A stretch of 64,000 bases of DNA, from contig JAQFVV010006216.1 of NCBI GenBank assembly GCA_028023455.1, forward strand, positions 191,001-255,000, read 5' to 3'. Below the pieces are notes generated by a model. It ran no database searches. It was not told the DNA's origin and saw only the letters and a list, made by a program, of their open reading frames with translations. The stretch is from Epiperipatus broadwayi (lineage: Eukaryota; Onychophora; Udeonychophora; Euonychophora; Peripatidae). The position numbers were made by a program, and so were the translations under genes. Shown in pieces: positions 29,043 through 38,811 of the stretch; within the stretch, counting starts at the first letter, position 1, and every line of letters starts with the position of its first letter.

Positions 29043-29084
29043 TCCTCACTGATGAAGGCCACAAGCCAGAAACTAGTCTGGGGA
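29043..29084 (+). ncRNA. Hammerhead ribozyme motif, R2 monomer 1 end
   Basis: Stem I TCCTCA (29043-29048) pairs with TGGGGA (29079-29084), six pairs with one G-U. Core CTGATGA is at 29049-29055. Stem II is GGC (29057-29059) with GCC (29065-29067) and loop CACAA, with an A opposite A next to the core. Core GAA lies at 29069-29071, minimal stem III ACTAGT at 29072-29077 and cleavage base C at 29078. The very short stem III is the form described for Penelope-associated type I hammerheads, which are thought to work best as dimers. Assigned by eye. Confidence 0.78.
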
Positions 29085-29508
29085 TATTGGATGAGTAGGC
29101 ATTAGATAGGGATTTTATGCACAAGCCTTCTGGCATCCATTGATTGCTCTTGTTAGCACAAGATGGCACTACTATATGGAGAGTGTTGTTTTGTTTTGAA
29201 TTGTTTAATAACAATTATTGTGCTAGTATGAGATAGTGATTATGTGATGTTTAGTGGTTTAACACCAATCCTGCCTAATAGGATAATGGTGGCTATGGTT
29301 GTTAAAGAGCCAAAGACACCAAAATGTATGGGTGCTGAATTGAGTTCAGACCCATATGACTATATAAGCTATTGAGCTTGGATTGAAAATATTAATAGTG
29401 TTTTCAATTTCATTCTCATAGTTTTGTAGTTAAATAGAGTTAAAAGGTGGGTGCTGGAGGGTTGCATTAGATCCTAAGATCTAGGTGCAGTGCTCTCAGA
29501 TCCAAGGC

Positions 29509-29550
29509 TCCTCACTGATGAAGGCCACAAGCCAGAAACTAGTCTGGGGA
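29509..29550 (+). ncRNA. Hammerhead ribozyme motif, R2 monomer 2 end
   Basis: Identical in all core and stem positions to the motif 466 bp upstream. Cleavage base C at 29544; the next monomer fragment starts at 29545. Confidence 0.78.
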
Positions 29551-29672
29551 TATTGGATGAGTAGGCATTAGATAGGGATTTTATGCACAAGCCTTCTGGC
29601 ATCCATTGATTGCTCTTGTTAGCACAAGATGGCACTACTATATGGAGAGTGTTGTTTTGTTTTGAAATTGTT

Positions 29673-29685
29673 TAATGTGTAGTAT
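29673..29685. repeat. 13-bp target site duplication, right
   Basis: TAATGTGTAGTAT, matching 28002-28014 without mismatch. Confidence 0.85.
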
Positions 29686-29694
29686 ATTGTTGAA

Positions 29695-29710
29695 GTTTTA
29701 ATAATCTAAA
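29695..29710. repeat. 16-bp target site duplication, left (R3)
   Basis: GTTTTAATAATCTAAA is identical to 30305-30320 and flanks element R3. Confidence 0.85.
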
Positions 29711-30304
29711 CATCACATGATCACCATGTCTTGTGCTTACACAAACTGTTCACACAGAGGCTAAACTCGTCATACATAGCACCAACAGTGAATGCAAGAA
29801 GATTTATGCATAAAATCCCTATTTAATGCCTACTCATCCAATATCCACAGACTAGTTCCCAGCTTGTGGCTTTCATCAGTAAGAGTCTTAGATCTGAGAA
29901 CACTGCACCTAGATCTTAGAATTTAATGCAACCCCCAGCAGTTACCTTTTACCTTAGTAGTTAACCTTAAAGCTTTGAATCCAAAATGAAAACACAATAA
30001 TGTTTCCATTCAAACTTATTAGCATATATAATAGTATAGGTCTGAACTCTGTTCAGCATCCATACTATTTGGTGTCTTTGGTTCTTTAATAACTGCAGCC
30101 ACTATAATTCTATTGGGAAGAATTGTTTTAAGCTACTAAACATAAAATAATCACCATTTCATATGCTTAAACAAGTTGTTTATACAAATGCTAAACTCTC
30201 CATACAGTAGTGCCACCAGTGCAAGCCAGAGTAATCAATGGATGCAAGAAGGTTTGTGCATAAAATTCCTTTCTAGAGCCTATTCATCCAATATTCCCAC
30301 ACTT
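29711..30304 (-). mobile_element. Retrozyme-like hammerhead element R3
   Basis: An older, diverged single-orientation insertion of the same family as R2. Read on the minus strand it starts near 30304 at AAGTGTGGGAATATTGG, again within a few bases of the expected ribozyme cleavage end. It passes through one full unit to a hammerhead remnant at 29885-29844, and continues with part of a second unit to 29711. A perfect 16-bp duplication brackets it. It lies only 26 bp from the right end of R2, so the two are independent insertions side by side. It is noncoding. Confidence 0.78.
29844..29885 (-). ncRNA. Decayed hammerhead motif (R3)
   Basis: CTGATGA, stem II AGC-CACAA-GCT and stem III ACTAGT are kept on the minus strand. 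The GAA core reads GGA and stem I is poorly paired, so it is probably inactive. It shares the AGC/GCT stem II with R1. Confidence 0.6.
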
Positions 30305-30320
30305 GTTTTAATAATCTAAA
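30305..30320. repeat. 16-bp target site duplication, right (R3)
   Basis: GTTTTAATAATCTAAA, matching 29695-29710. Confidence 0.85.
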
Positions 30321-30417
30321 TGATTATTTTTGTCAATATTAAAAGTATATATTTTAAACAGCTGCTATTATTACGAATATCAGGAATAAATTACAAGGTT
30401 ATTGATTTAAATGTTAA

Positions 30418-31851
30418 TAATTGATATTCCTAATTTTCAGAAACACTTCAATGAATTTTAATTAGAACTTGCAAATCATTTTCAAATATTAACAGATTTT
30501 AAATATTATTCAGATATGAACAAAATCAATAGGAAGATAACCAATACAGTTTTAAAAACTTTATAAAGATACCTAATGCAAACAAAGCAGCAATTGATCA
30601 ATAAAATGTCTACTGAGACTAGAGAATTTATTAAAAAAGAAAGAATTTGAAAAATATAAAAATGATGCATTAAGAGGGATTGAATATCAAGAAATTTTGT
30701 AAAATTGTGTAAAAAAAGTTAACAATGATATAAGAAAATGTAATTGTGAAGTAACAAAGAAAGTCTCAGTAGTATAAAACAACACTTTGGTATTGGTAAG
30801 AAATTTATTTTTGCAATAAAAAAAAAGATGGAACTATTATTAAAAAGAGAGATGGCATCAGGAAATGTATAGAAGTCTTCTATCAAGAATTATATAATAA
30901 TAAAGAACAAGGAAAAGTATTTCCTACAACTACTATATTTTCTCAATTGCCCAGAATTTTATATAAAGAAGTGAGACATGCAATTAAATTTATAAAAAAG
31001 GGGAAAGCTCCATGTAATGATGAAATTATAATCAATATGTTAAAAAAATTGCTAATGAAATAGAAATAGATTATGGCAAAGTTATGCCAAATGTCTAAAT
31101 GATAAAGATGTACCAGATGATTTGAAGAATAGTATTACTATTAATATGTTTAAAAGGTGATAAAACAGATATTAGAAATTACAAGCTTATCTGTCTTTTA
31201 TCAGTTCTATACAAAATTTTTACCAAGATAATTACAAATCATCTGCAGACAATTTTGGATTTTGACCAACCAAAATAATAAACTGGATTTAAAAGTGGTT
31301 TTAGTACAGTAGATCATATTCACATATTGAGAGCAGCAATAGAAAGGACCAATGAATATGAGTTGTCATTATCCTTTGAATTTGGAGATTATGAAAAGAT
31401 ATTTGATCCTATAAGCATTTCTTCAATGATTAAAACATTGGATCATCAAGATATAAACCCAGGATATTATTATGTTTTGAAGAATGTGTTTAGCGTCAAT
31501 TAAATTACATAATGATACAGAGAAGATTGAGAAGGGTGTGTGAGTGACCCCTCTGAATCATTTTACAGCAGAGCTGCAAGAAATAATTTGTGGATTAAAA
31601 TGAGAAGCTAAAAGAATAAAAGTAAATGAAGATTATGTAGGTCATCTAGATTTTGCAGATGATGTACTTGTTTTTGCAAGTAATGCTTTAGAGCTTCACG
31701 AAATGTTGTACGTTATCAGATGAAAGTAAATAAGTAGGACTAAAGGCAAACATTAAAAAAACTAAAGTAATGTTCTATAGATTTTCTCAAAAAAAAGTAT
31801 GATAATGATGAGTTAAAAAAGTTAACAACTACAAATACCTTGGCCAGATTA

Positions 31852-31855
<4 letters not shown>
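30418..31855 (+). pseudogene. RTE-type LINE remnant, copy E
   Basis: A plus-strand relative of RTE copies A-C from the post-endonuclease linker (matching the VDIPNLQKHSNEF region of copy B at about 42708) to the start of the C-terminal domain (KYLGQII, near 31850), where it runs into a (TA)n tract. Recognisable scattered motifs are AGFKSGFST-like near 31275, DYEKIFD near 31390, and LDFADDVLVF near 31645 (RT catalytic Asp pair). There are numerous stops, frameshifts and small deletions. It lacks the endonuclease and the 3' quarter. Confidence 0.85.
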
Positions 31856-31908
<53 letters not shown>

Positions 31909-31914
31909 CCAGAG

Positions 31915-31970
<56 letters not shown>
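31856..31970. repeat. Two (TA)n tracts
   Basis: Pure TA runs at about 31856-31904 and 31919-31970 separated by a 14-bp unique spacer (TGTGCCAGAGTTTT). Confidence 0.95.
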
Positions 31971-31972
<2 letters not shown>

Positions 31973-33223
31973 TGGAGTTTTTCGTGACCAAATCTTTCTC
32001 TTGGGTTTTCATACCTTCATACTTTATGTTCATTATTACTTTTTCTCTGTATAAATATATCATTCTTTTATCTCTTTTATTTTTACTCCAGTCCATGCTT
32101 TTCTATTATTTTACTATGTTTTATTTGCTCCAGTGGGTAATTTATCTTAACATTATACTATAGTAATTTTTTCAACTTCTTCATATATGTTTATTACTTC
32201 TTGATCAATACGATTACTCAATTTTATAAATATTTGAATAACCACTGGACTCTTTGATTATGCTTTCATTCTAACCATCAACAATCTCCACATTTATTGG
32301 AATATCAGTTACAAAACTTTATATCCATTATAACTGTTTTTGTTTCCATAATATAGTATAACGTTTTTTTATGTTTTTTGTCATGATCCATTCATTCTGC
32401 TTTATGAATATTTTTCTCTTTTGTTTTTTATTTAAAATCGTAAAAATGTTGATTGAATAAGAATAAAAAGTAAAATGTTTATAAATAATATTACGAAGAA
32501 GAAGAAAAGTTATAAATTAAAAAGACATCTAGTTAACATTTTGTATCCTCTCTTAGATATTTAATTAAAAAGGGCAATTACATGTTATTTTGCTTTTTTT
32601 TTCCGATATGTTAACATTAATGATTTGCCTTAGAAAATGAATATTTTTATTTAAATAATGAAGATATATTTCTTATTAAATTTTTAAATAGCTAATAATA
32701 AAATCTTTCAGGATTTTTAATTTTATAAATTAAAAATGATTTCTGTATTGTAATCAAGCTAACCTACACTATATATAACGCCATAAAATGAAAACTTTAT
32801 ATTTTTTATTTCATATCTTTAAAGTTAACATTTTGATTTAGAGTGTAATTAGTCTCATACGAATTGATGGCTATACTGTATTGTGTTTCAAATGATAGCT
32901 AATAATTACTTTTAATTAACCATTTATAACTTCTGATTTCCCATTTAAGACATCAACATATTATGGTGATGTAGTGTAAATAAATAATGCTCTCCAATCA
33001 CTGTATAAAATACTTAATATGATAATATTAAAAATAATAATTATATTTTTAAATTAAATATATCCAATTTTGATGACACATTGTGAAAGGGTTTATTTTT
33101 CAGCCTTCAAACATGATTTTTACTATAGTTTTTTTTTTTACAATTAATTAATTGGGTTTATGCATAATCATGTTGGATGAAGACCTGTTTAATTAATAAA
33201 GATATATATTTTTATGTGTCAAA
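31971..33223. other. AT-rich noncoding stretch
   Basis: No supportable gene. The region 31971-32420 keeps a 63-codon open frame (31972-32163) that is hydrophobic and of low complexity, without a recognisable family. Confidence 0.55.
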
Positions 33224-33294
33224 GCAATGACCAGGAAACAAACCCAGGCCACCTGCTTGGAAGGCAGCTATGCTAACCATAAGGCCACCAATAC
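33224..33294 (-). pseudogene. tRNA-Gly(UCC)-like pseudogene
   Basis: On the minus strand a 71-nt cloverleaf-like sequence matches the eukaryotic tRNA-Gly(TCC) pattern. It has TGG...TTATGGTTAGCATAGC (D arm/A box), anticodon loop CTTCCAA with TCC between GCTGC and GCAGG, and a T arm reading CTGGG-TTTGTTT-CCTGG. The expected GGTTCGANTCC B box is altered (TTC to TTT), the acceptor stem has a mismatch (GTATTGG with TCATTGC), and no run of four T follows. It is therefore more likely a pseudogene or a SINE head than a working tRNA; no SINE tail is visible. Confidence 0.7.
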
Positions 33295-33528
33295 TTGACA
33301 AAAAATACCTTACATACATTTTTACAATAAGAAGTCTAAATACAATGATAGTTTAAACTTATTGATTATTTCATTGACATTACACATTTATTACTAATGC
33401 ACAGAATTCACTTCAATATTTTAGATTCCTTTATTAATCAATCATTATCTAATCTTTTTTTTAAATCCTCAAATTTATTAGTAAATAAAAAAATTTAAAT
33501 AAATTATAATTAACAAATATATTTTGTA
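33295..33528. other. AT-rich spacer
   Basis: Nothing recognised between the tRNA-like sequence and the foldback copy. Confidence 0.6.
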
Positions 33529-33786
33529 TTTTTATATTGGACTATTTCCCCATCTAATATGTGTATTGAATGTCTTTAGAAAAAATTAACTTTATGTAAA
33601 TATTCTAAATGCATTCAACTGTCAGTAACAGCACATCAAACAGCTTAGTATATGCAGAAAGTTTCAAGAGGTATTATTGTCCCCTCTTCTTCTGATGTTG
33701 CTGATCTGAATATTTAAATAAAGTTGAATTTTTCTAAAAACATTCAATACACATATTAGATGATGGAAATAGTCCAATATAAAAAT
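33529..33786. mobile_element. Foldback/MITE-like element, copy 2
   Basis: The same family as 16217-16566. It has inverted ends beginning TTTTTATATTGGACTATTTC, then ATCTAATATGTGTATTGAATG, mirrored at 33715-33786. The interior (33650-33715) differs from copy 1. Family similarity continues past the right end (CTAGAACAGCATCATCACAAACCTTCAGGAAA split over 33790-33826), and AAATATAT occurs on both sides (33516-33523, 33832-33839). The full insertion may be 33524-33831. It is noncoding. Confidence 0.65.
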
Positions 33787-33839
33787 ACAACTAGAACAGC
33801 ATCATCACAAACCTTCAGGAAAGCATTAGAAAATATATG

Positions 33840-34973
<1,134 letters not shown>

Positions 34974-35018
34974 ATTTATTTCAATAAAGTATTTTTTTAA
35001 ATATATATATATAATTGT

Positions 35019-35034
35019 TTTCGTTTTTTTTTAG
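35019..35034 (+). promoter_or_regulatory. 3' splice acceptor of the neuropeptide exon
   Basis: A polypyrimidine run (TTTTCGTTTTTTTTTAG) ends in AG at 35033-35034, directly before an open frame that fits a known precursor family. No other acceptor is needed to keep the frame. Confidence 0.75.
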
Positions 35035-35205
35035 GTTGTTCCAGATGGATCTTTTGAAGATGCTTTAATAAATTATTTGTTTGCGAAGAAAATTATTGAA
35101 AAATTAGAAAAAAATATGGATGCCACAGATTTAATCCAGAAAAGAGCTTACGTCAAATCTTGCTTTCTTAGCCCAGTTTCTTGCTTTGGATCCGGCGGCA
35201 AATAA
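35035..35205 (+). CDS. Allatostatin-C-type neuropeptide precursor, terminal exon (partial)
   Basis: An open frame of 56 codons plus stop, starting at a splice acceptor, reads VVPDGSFEDALINYLFAKK, then an IIEKLEKN...DATDLIQ spacer, then KR, then AYVKSCFLSPVSCFGSGGK and TAA at 35203-35205. The spacer with NYLFAK followed by a Lys-Arg convertase site and a single C-terminal peptide is the layout I associate with arthropod allatostatin-C-family precursors. The two Cys, six residues apart, with PVSCF match the family pattern Cys-(F/Y)-x-x-P-(I/V)-S-Cys-Phe and would form the disulfide ring. Such peptides act as secreted ligands of somatostatin-like receptors. The C-terminal extension GSGGK after Phe is unusual. 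The signal peptide and upstream exons are not visible in the window, so the precursor is partial. Codon use and composition stand out from the AT-rich surroundings. The family assignment is from memory of the motif, not a search. Confidence 0.75.
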   Translation, partial: VVPDGSFEDALINYLFAKKIIEKLEKNMDATDLIQKRAYVKSCFLSPVSCFGSGGK

Positions 35206-35462
35206 ACATTTTACGTATCGGACTTTCTACCTACATCCATCCTTTTTTGTTTGCCTCTTGTTCTGTCATTTTTTTTATATTTTAGTTTTATATTTTGCAA
35301 TGAACTCAGACATTCAGGATATTTTTCAATTTTTAATTTTTCGATTTTGCTCCCATGACCCAAAATTTTCAGGTTTTACTTTTGTATAAAATGAGCATAT
35401 ACCTATACCACATATATGTGTATATAATAATAGATGTTTATTACATCACTATATTTAATAAA
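35206..35462 (+). other. Probable 3' UTR with AATAAA signal
   Basis: Downstream of the stop codon there are about 250 bp before a consensus polyadenylation hexamer AATAAA at 35457-35462, followed by a T/G-containing stretch (TTGCCTTGCTTTATTTTT). A 67-codon frame at 35186-35389 overlaps the exon in another frame and is a shadow. Confidence 0.5.
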
Positions 35463-35907
35463 ATATTGCCTTGCTTTATTTTTAAAAATGCTTAGTATTT
35501 TTCATAAACTATACCGATCGGTCCATGTACATATTGAGTATTTTTTGTTGTAGATGTTTTTGTTGATAATAAAAAAAATTGCAATTCGTAAAAAAAAAAA
35601 TGTGTCTGTCTAATTGAATTTACTTTAAAAATTATTATATTAATATTTTTCAAGTTTAATAAAAAGTTTAGAAAATACAAAATAATCATATCCATGTTAT
35701 TTTAGAAAACTATTAAGTATTTTTTCTTTAAAAGTTTATTTAAAGCGATGAAAATATATGACAAGTTATTGAAAGTATAATTAAAAGGTAAAAATAAAAT
35801 AGTGTATATGTAAAAAAAAAAAAAAAGTCAAATAACATTTGAGATTGCATTATAATTAAGGTTTTAACAAGTAAACAAGTTTGTATAATTAATTGACCAT
35901 TGAAATT

Positions 35908-35942
<35 letters not shown>

Positions 35943-36145
35943 CAAATTGTCTGATTGATATATGCTGTAGTTTTTATAAATAAAAAAATTGGAGTAGTTA
36001 AATACTGAAAAGATTGAACAAATCAAAAAAACAATGGTAAAATAAATATAAAAATTAAGTTGGATTAAATATTATTAGAAGTAAAAAAAAATAATGATAA
36101 TATTAAACATGATAGAAAGAATATATATATAATACATATTTTGCG
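35463..36145. other. AT-rich noncoding stretch
   Basis: No gene. A (TA)n(TG)n compound microsatellite at about 35911-35942. Confidence 0.6.
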
Positions 36146-36177
36146 GGTTCATCTGTGTTAAAAACTTTTAATATTAA

Positions 36178-36224
36178 TATACTGACGTTTCGACTTGGTC
36201 ACACAAGCCATCCACAGAGTTATA
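36178..36224 (-). ncRNA. Hammerhead ribozyme motif, PLE long-arm end
   Basis: Minus-strand copy of the motif at 37755-37801, identical in all stems and core bases. Cleavage base C corresponds to position 36184. Confidence 0.7.
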
Positions 36225-36306
36225 AAAGGTAGAAAGACGGTTGTAGAGGCGCTAGAATCACTGATTTGAATAAAATGTTAAAATTCCACCAATAGCAAAA
36301 AATGTT

Positions 36307-37436
36307 AAATTTAGGAATGTTTTTTAAAAAAATCTTTCCAAATAGGAGGAAGTTTGCATGTATCATCTCACTTATTGATACAATCTGGCCTTTTAAGTAT
36401 CTCAATGGCTTCTCTAATTTTGCATTGGTAAAGATTATCACATCTGGATATGATCCTGGTACTAGAAAAATCAATTTTATGACCTGAATTTATAGTATGG
36501 AGGGAGAGTGCTGATGATGATGAGTGTTGTTTAACTGCATTAGCATGCTCATCTCTCCTAACACTGATGTGACGATTACTCATACCTATGTAAGAAGCTT
36601 TACAATTTTTACATGAGATTTGATAGACACCATGAGATTCAAGAGGGATTGAATCCTTAGGCTTGTTTTTATATTGCTGATCTTTTGATGAGCAGAAAAT
36701 GCTGTATCTATATTATAGCATTTTAATATATGTCTGATACTGTCTGTAGTTCCTTTTATGTATGGAACACAAATCCTAATAGCTGATTTATCATCTTTTT
36801 GTTACCTATTTTGTCTATTTTGGGCTTGAAATAAGGCTTTTTTTTTATAAATTTGTAATTATAACTATTTGCTAATAAAACACTATTAATATGATTTATT
36901 TCTTCTTTCAGATGTGTCTCATCTGAAAGGTTAATTGCTCTATTTAAAAGAGTTTTGGCTACAGAAACTATCTGAGTTGGGTGATGATGAGAATGGAAAT
37001 GCAAATATCTGTCTGTGAGTGTATCCTTTCTGTAAATAGAAAAAGATAAACTATTTGGTGTTCTGGTGACTAGAACATCAAGAAAAGGGAGTTTTCCATC
37101 AGACTCTGTCTCCATTGTAAATTTAATATGAGGATGCATATTATTTAAATGTATGAAAAAATCATCTAATTTATTTTTTCCATGTTGCCATATGACAAAA
37201 GTGTCATCTATGTATCTGAGCCAAATGAGAGGTTTTATAGATGATGATTCTAAAGCACGAGTTTCTATATATTCCATGAATAAATCAGCTATTACTCCTG
37301 AGACAGGTGAGCCCATAGGAGTACCAAAACCTTGTCTGTAATGCTGTCCATTGTATACAAAATATGTATTTAAGAGACAATGTTTAATTAAAGCAATAAT
37401 ATGGTCTGGTAAATTGCAACATTGTGAGATTATATT
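36307..37436 (-). pseudogene. PLE reverse transcriptase C-part + GIY-YIG endonuclease (broken)
   Basis: The frame begins inside the RT because the arm is 5'-truncated: YFVYNGQHYRQGFGTP, then GSPVSGVIADLFMEYIE (RT block before the catalytic box), then RYIDDTFVIW (catalytic Tyr-x-Asp-Asp), PFLDVLVTR and IYRKDTLTDRYLHF, the typical Penelope thumb region, open over 37316-36756. At 36756 one frame stops and translation continues in another frame: VPYIKGTTDSIRHILK, frameshift, then PLESHGVYQISCKNCKASYIG (GVY...SYIG is the GIY-YIG motif), then RRDEHANA and a C-terminal ICINKQ...WKDFF-like end near 36307. The upstream half of the RT is missing and at least two frameshifts are present, so it is not functional. 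Confidence 0.85.
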
Positions 37437-37668
37437 TAATGCAGTTAAACAACACTCATCATCATCAGCACTCTCACTCCATACTATAGATTCAGGTCAT
37501 AAAATTGATTTTTCTAGTACCAGGATCATATCCAGATGTGATAATCTCTACCAATGCAAAATTAGAGAAGCCATTGAGATACTTAAAAGGCCAGATTGTA
37601 TCAATAAGCAAGATGATACATGCAAACTTCCTCCTATTTGGAAAGATTTTTTTAAAAAACATTCCTAA
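37436..37668 (+). pseudogene. PLE GIY-YIG endonuclease C-terminus (short inverted arm)
   Basis: The open frame carries the last ~75 codons of the endonuclease (AVKQHSSSSALSLHTIDSGH ... REAIEILKRPDCINK ... WKDFFKKHS, stop at 37666-37668). It differs from the long arm by a few substitutions. The GIY-YIG catalytic motif itself lies upstream of the truncation and is absent. Confidence 0.85.
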
Positions 37669-37754
37669 ATTTAACATTTTTTGCTATTGGTGGAATTTTA
37701 ACATTTAATTCAAATCAGTGATTGTAGCACCTTTACAATCATCTTTCTACCTTT

Positions 37755-37801
37755 TATAACTCTGTGGATGGCTTGTGTGACCAAGTCGAAACGTCAGTAT
37801 A
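37755..37801 (+). ncRNA. Hammerhead ribozyme motif, PLE short-arm end
   Basis: Stem I is TATAACT with AGTATA (six pairs around one bulged A). The core reads CTGTGGA (consensus CTGANGA, so U replaces A6). One extra T follows, then stem II GGCTTG-TGTGAC-CAAGTC (six pairs, one G-U), core GAA at 37788-37790, minimal stem III ACGT at 37791-37794 and cleavage base C at 37795. The GAAACGTC string is typical of Penelope hammerheads. The A6 change would be expected to weaken cleavage. Confidence 0.7.
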
Positions 37802-37880
37802 TTAATATTAAAAGTTTTTAACACGGATGAACCCGCAAAATATGTATTTTATATATTTAACCCGTGCAAATCTTCATTTT

Positions 37881-37883
<3 letters not shown>

Positions 37884-37917
<34 letters not shown>

Positions 37918-37921
37918 CAAC

Positions 37922-37965
<44 letters not shown>
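37884..37965. repeat. (TA)n and (TA)n(TG)n microsatellites
   Basis: TA run at about 37884-37914 and a compound TA/TG run at about 37923-37965. Confidence 0.95.
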
Positions 37966-38342
37966 CAAAGTCACTGGATAAAAAAAACAGTATTAAAGAT
38001 TGTTAGCTGCATTTCAAGTAAACTTTTTTTTCTCAACTGGATCAAGTTTGTAGCTTTTTCAAAGTCTACATACCATTGTTTGTATTTATTAAAGATCATT
38101 ACACAAATTTAATAAGTTTGATAAAAATACATTTTAATAGACATTAATTAACATGTCTCTCTCTACCCCAAATCCGCAAGTCAACTTTTGAAATTCAAGA
38201 GTAGGCCTTATAATTTTCAGAATTGTGAACTTGTAGAAATGGAGAAAATGATGAAAAGTTAGAAAATTATGAATTTATACAATGAATATTACATATGTAT
38301 TTAAACCTTATTAAATTAAAAGTTTATATTAATATCCATGTT

Positions 38343-38375
38343 CTGAAGAAGATTTCTGGAGCAATCGAAACTGTC
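38343..38375 (+). ncRNA. Solitary hammerhead-like core
   Basis: CTGAAGA (38343-38349, fits CTGANGA), A, stem II GATT-TCTGGAGC-AATC (38351-38366), GAA (38367-38369), stem III AC-T-GT (38370-38374) and cleavage base C (38375). Stem I next to the core is not convincing. About 44 nt downstream comes GAACATGGATGAG, resembling the ACACGGATGAAC that follows the PLE hammerhead, so this may be a remnant pseudo-LTR of another Penelope-like element. Confidence 0.45.
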
Positions 38376-38760
38376 ATAGTAGGTTGTAAAAAAACATTAT
38401 AAAAGTAATAAAGAACATGGATGAGACTAATATTATATGGATTTGGCAATGCAATATGAAAGATAAAAGTTTATATCTAAGATTAATATATATATATATA
38501 TAACAAATTTAACTTAAAAACAATAGTGAATAATCTTGTATGCATTAATGTGCTTGCTAAAATAATAACTTCTAATTATATAGAAAGTAGGTTGAAGTAA
38601 AGAAGGATTTCCCTCTTTTCTTCCAAAGCATAAGCTTATGGTTAAGACCTATAGAGGTCTCTACCTTTGCATTTTCACATACCTATTTTTGAGGTTTACA
38701 GCCTTAATAAATATTACTTACGTAATCAATGTGCATTTAAATAAATTTATAATAACTTCT

Positions 38761-38763
<3 letters not shown>

Positions 38764-38807
<44 letters not shown>
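38764..38807. repeat. (TA)n microsatellite
   Basis: Pure TA run abutting the foldback element. Confidence 0.95.

Positions 38808-38810
<3 letters not shown>

Positions 38811-38811
<1 letters not shown>

Larger units (their letters stand above)
28015..29672. mobile_element. Retrozyme-like hammerhead element R2 (inverted concatemer)
   Basis: Two arms meet head to head at 28612/28613. The right arm (plus) holds two complete monomers, 28613-29078 and 29079-29544, each exactly 466 bp and differing at only a handful of bases, then 128 bp of a third (29545-29672). The left arm (minus strand, read 28612 down to 28015) holds a 5'-shortened monomer and 183 bp of the next. Each monomer ends in a hammerhead motif, and the right arm begins at TGGGGATATTGG, exactly the nucleotide after the predicted cleavage point. 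No protein is encoded; the two identical 68-codon frames (28062-28268 plus, 29008-29214 minus) are antisense to the ribozyme strand and look accidental. The single 13-bp duplication around the concatemer, together with inverted partial copies, resembles insertions made by Penelope-like reverse transcriptases. Confidence 0.8.
36146..37855 (-). mobile_element. Penelope-like element, inverted two-arm insertion
   Basis: Two 5'-truncated copies of one element meet head to head near 37436. The long arm runs on the minus strand from about 37436 to 36146 and carries the end of the reverse transcriptase and the GIY-YIG endonuclease. The short arm runs on the plus strand from about 37436 to 37855 and carries only the end of the endonuclease and the 3' region. 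The outer ends are inverted repeats (36146-36530 against 37440-37855) that each contain a hammerhead motif followed about 30 nt later by AACAC(G/A)GATGAACCCGCAAAA. RT plus GIY-YIG, inverted partial copies and hammerheads are hallmarks of Penelope-like elements. A target duplication could not be fixed because both flanks are TA-rich. Confidence 0.85.

Noticed and set aside
28062-29214. Two identical 68-codon frames on opposite strands
   Set aside because: They lie antisense to the ribozyme strand of the inverted R2 arms and are identical only because the DNA is; diverged family copies R1 and R3 do not keep the frame open.
28015-29672. CRISPR-like or satellite array
   Set aside because: Repeats are 466 bp without spacers, arranged in two orientations, and bounded by a target duplication.
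32161-32420. Possible remnant gene after the (TA)n tract
   Set aside because: Only low-complexity short frames; no motif to support a product.
33224-33294. Functional tRNA-Gly gene
   Set aside because: B box and acceptor stem are damaged and no T-run terminator follows.
36302-36487. Short frames antisense to the PLE endonuclease
   Set aside because: Mirror shadows present in both arms; the GIY-YIG frame on the other strand explains the sequence.
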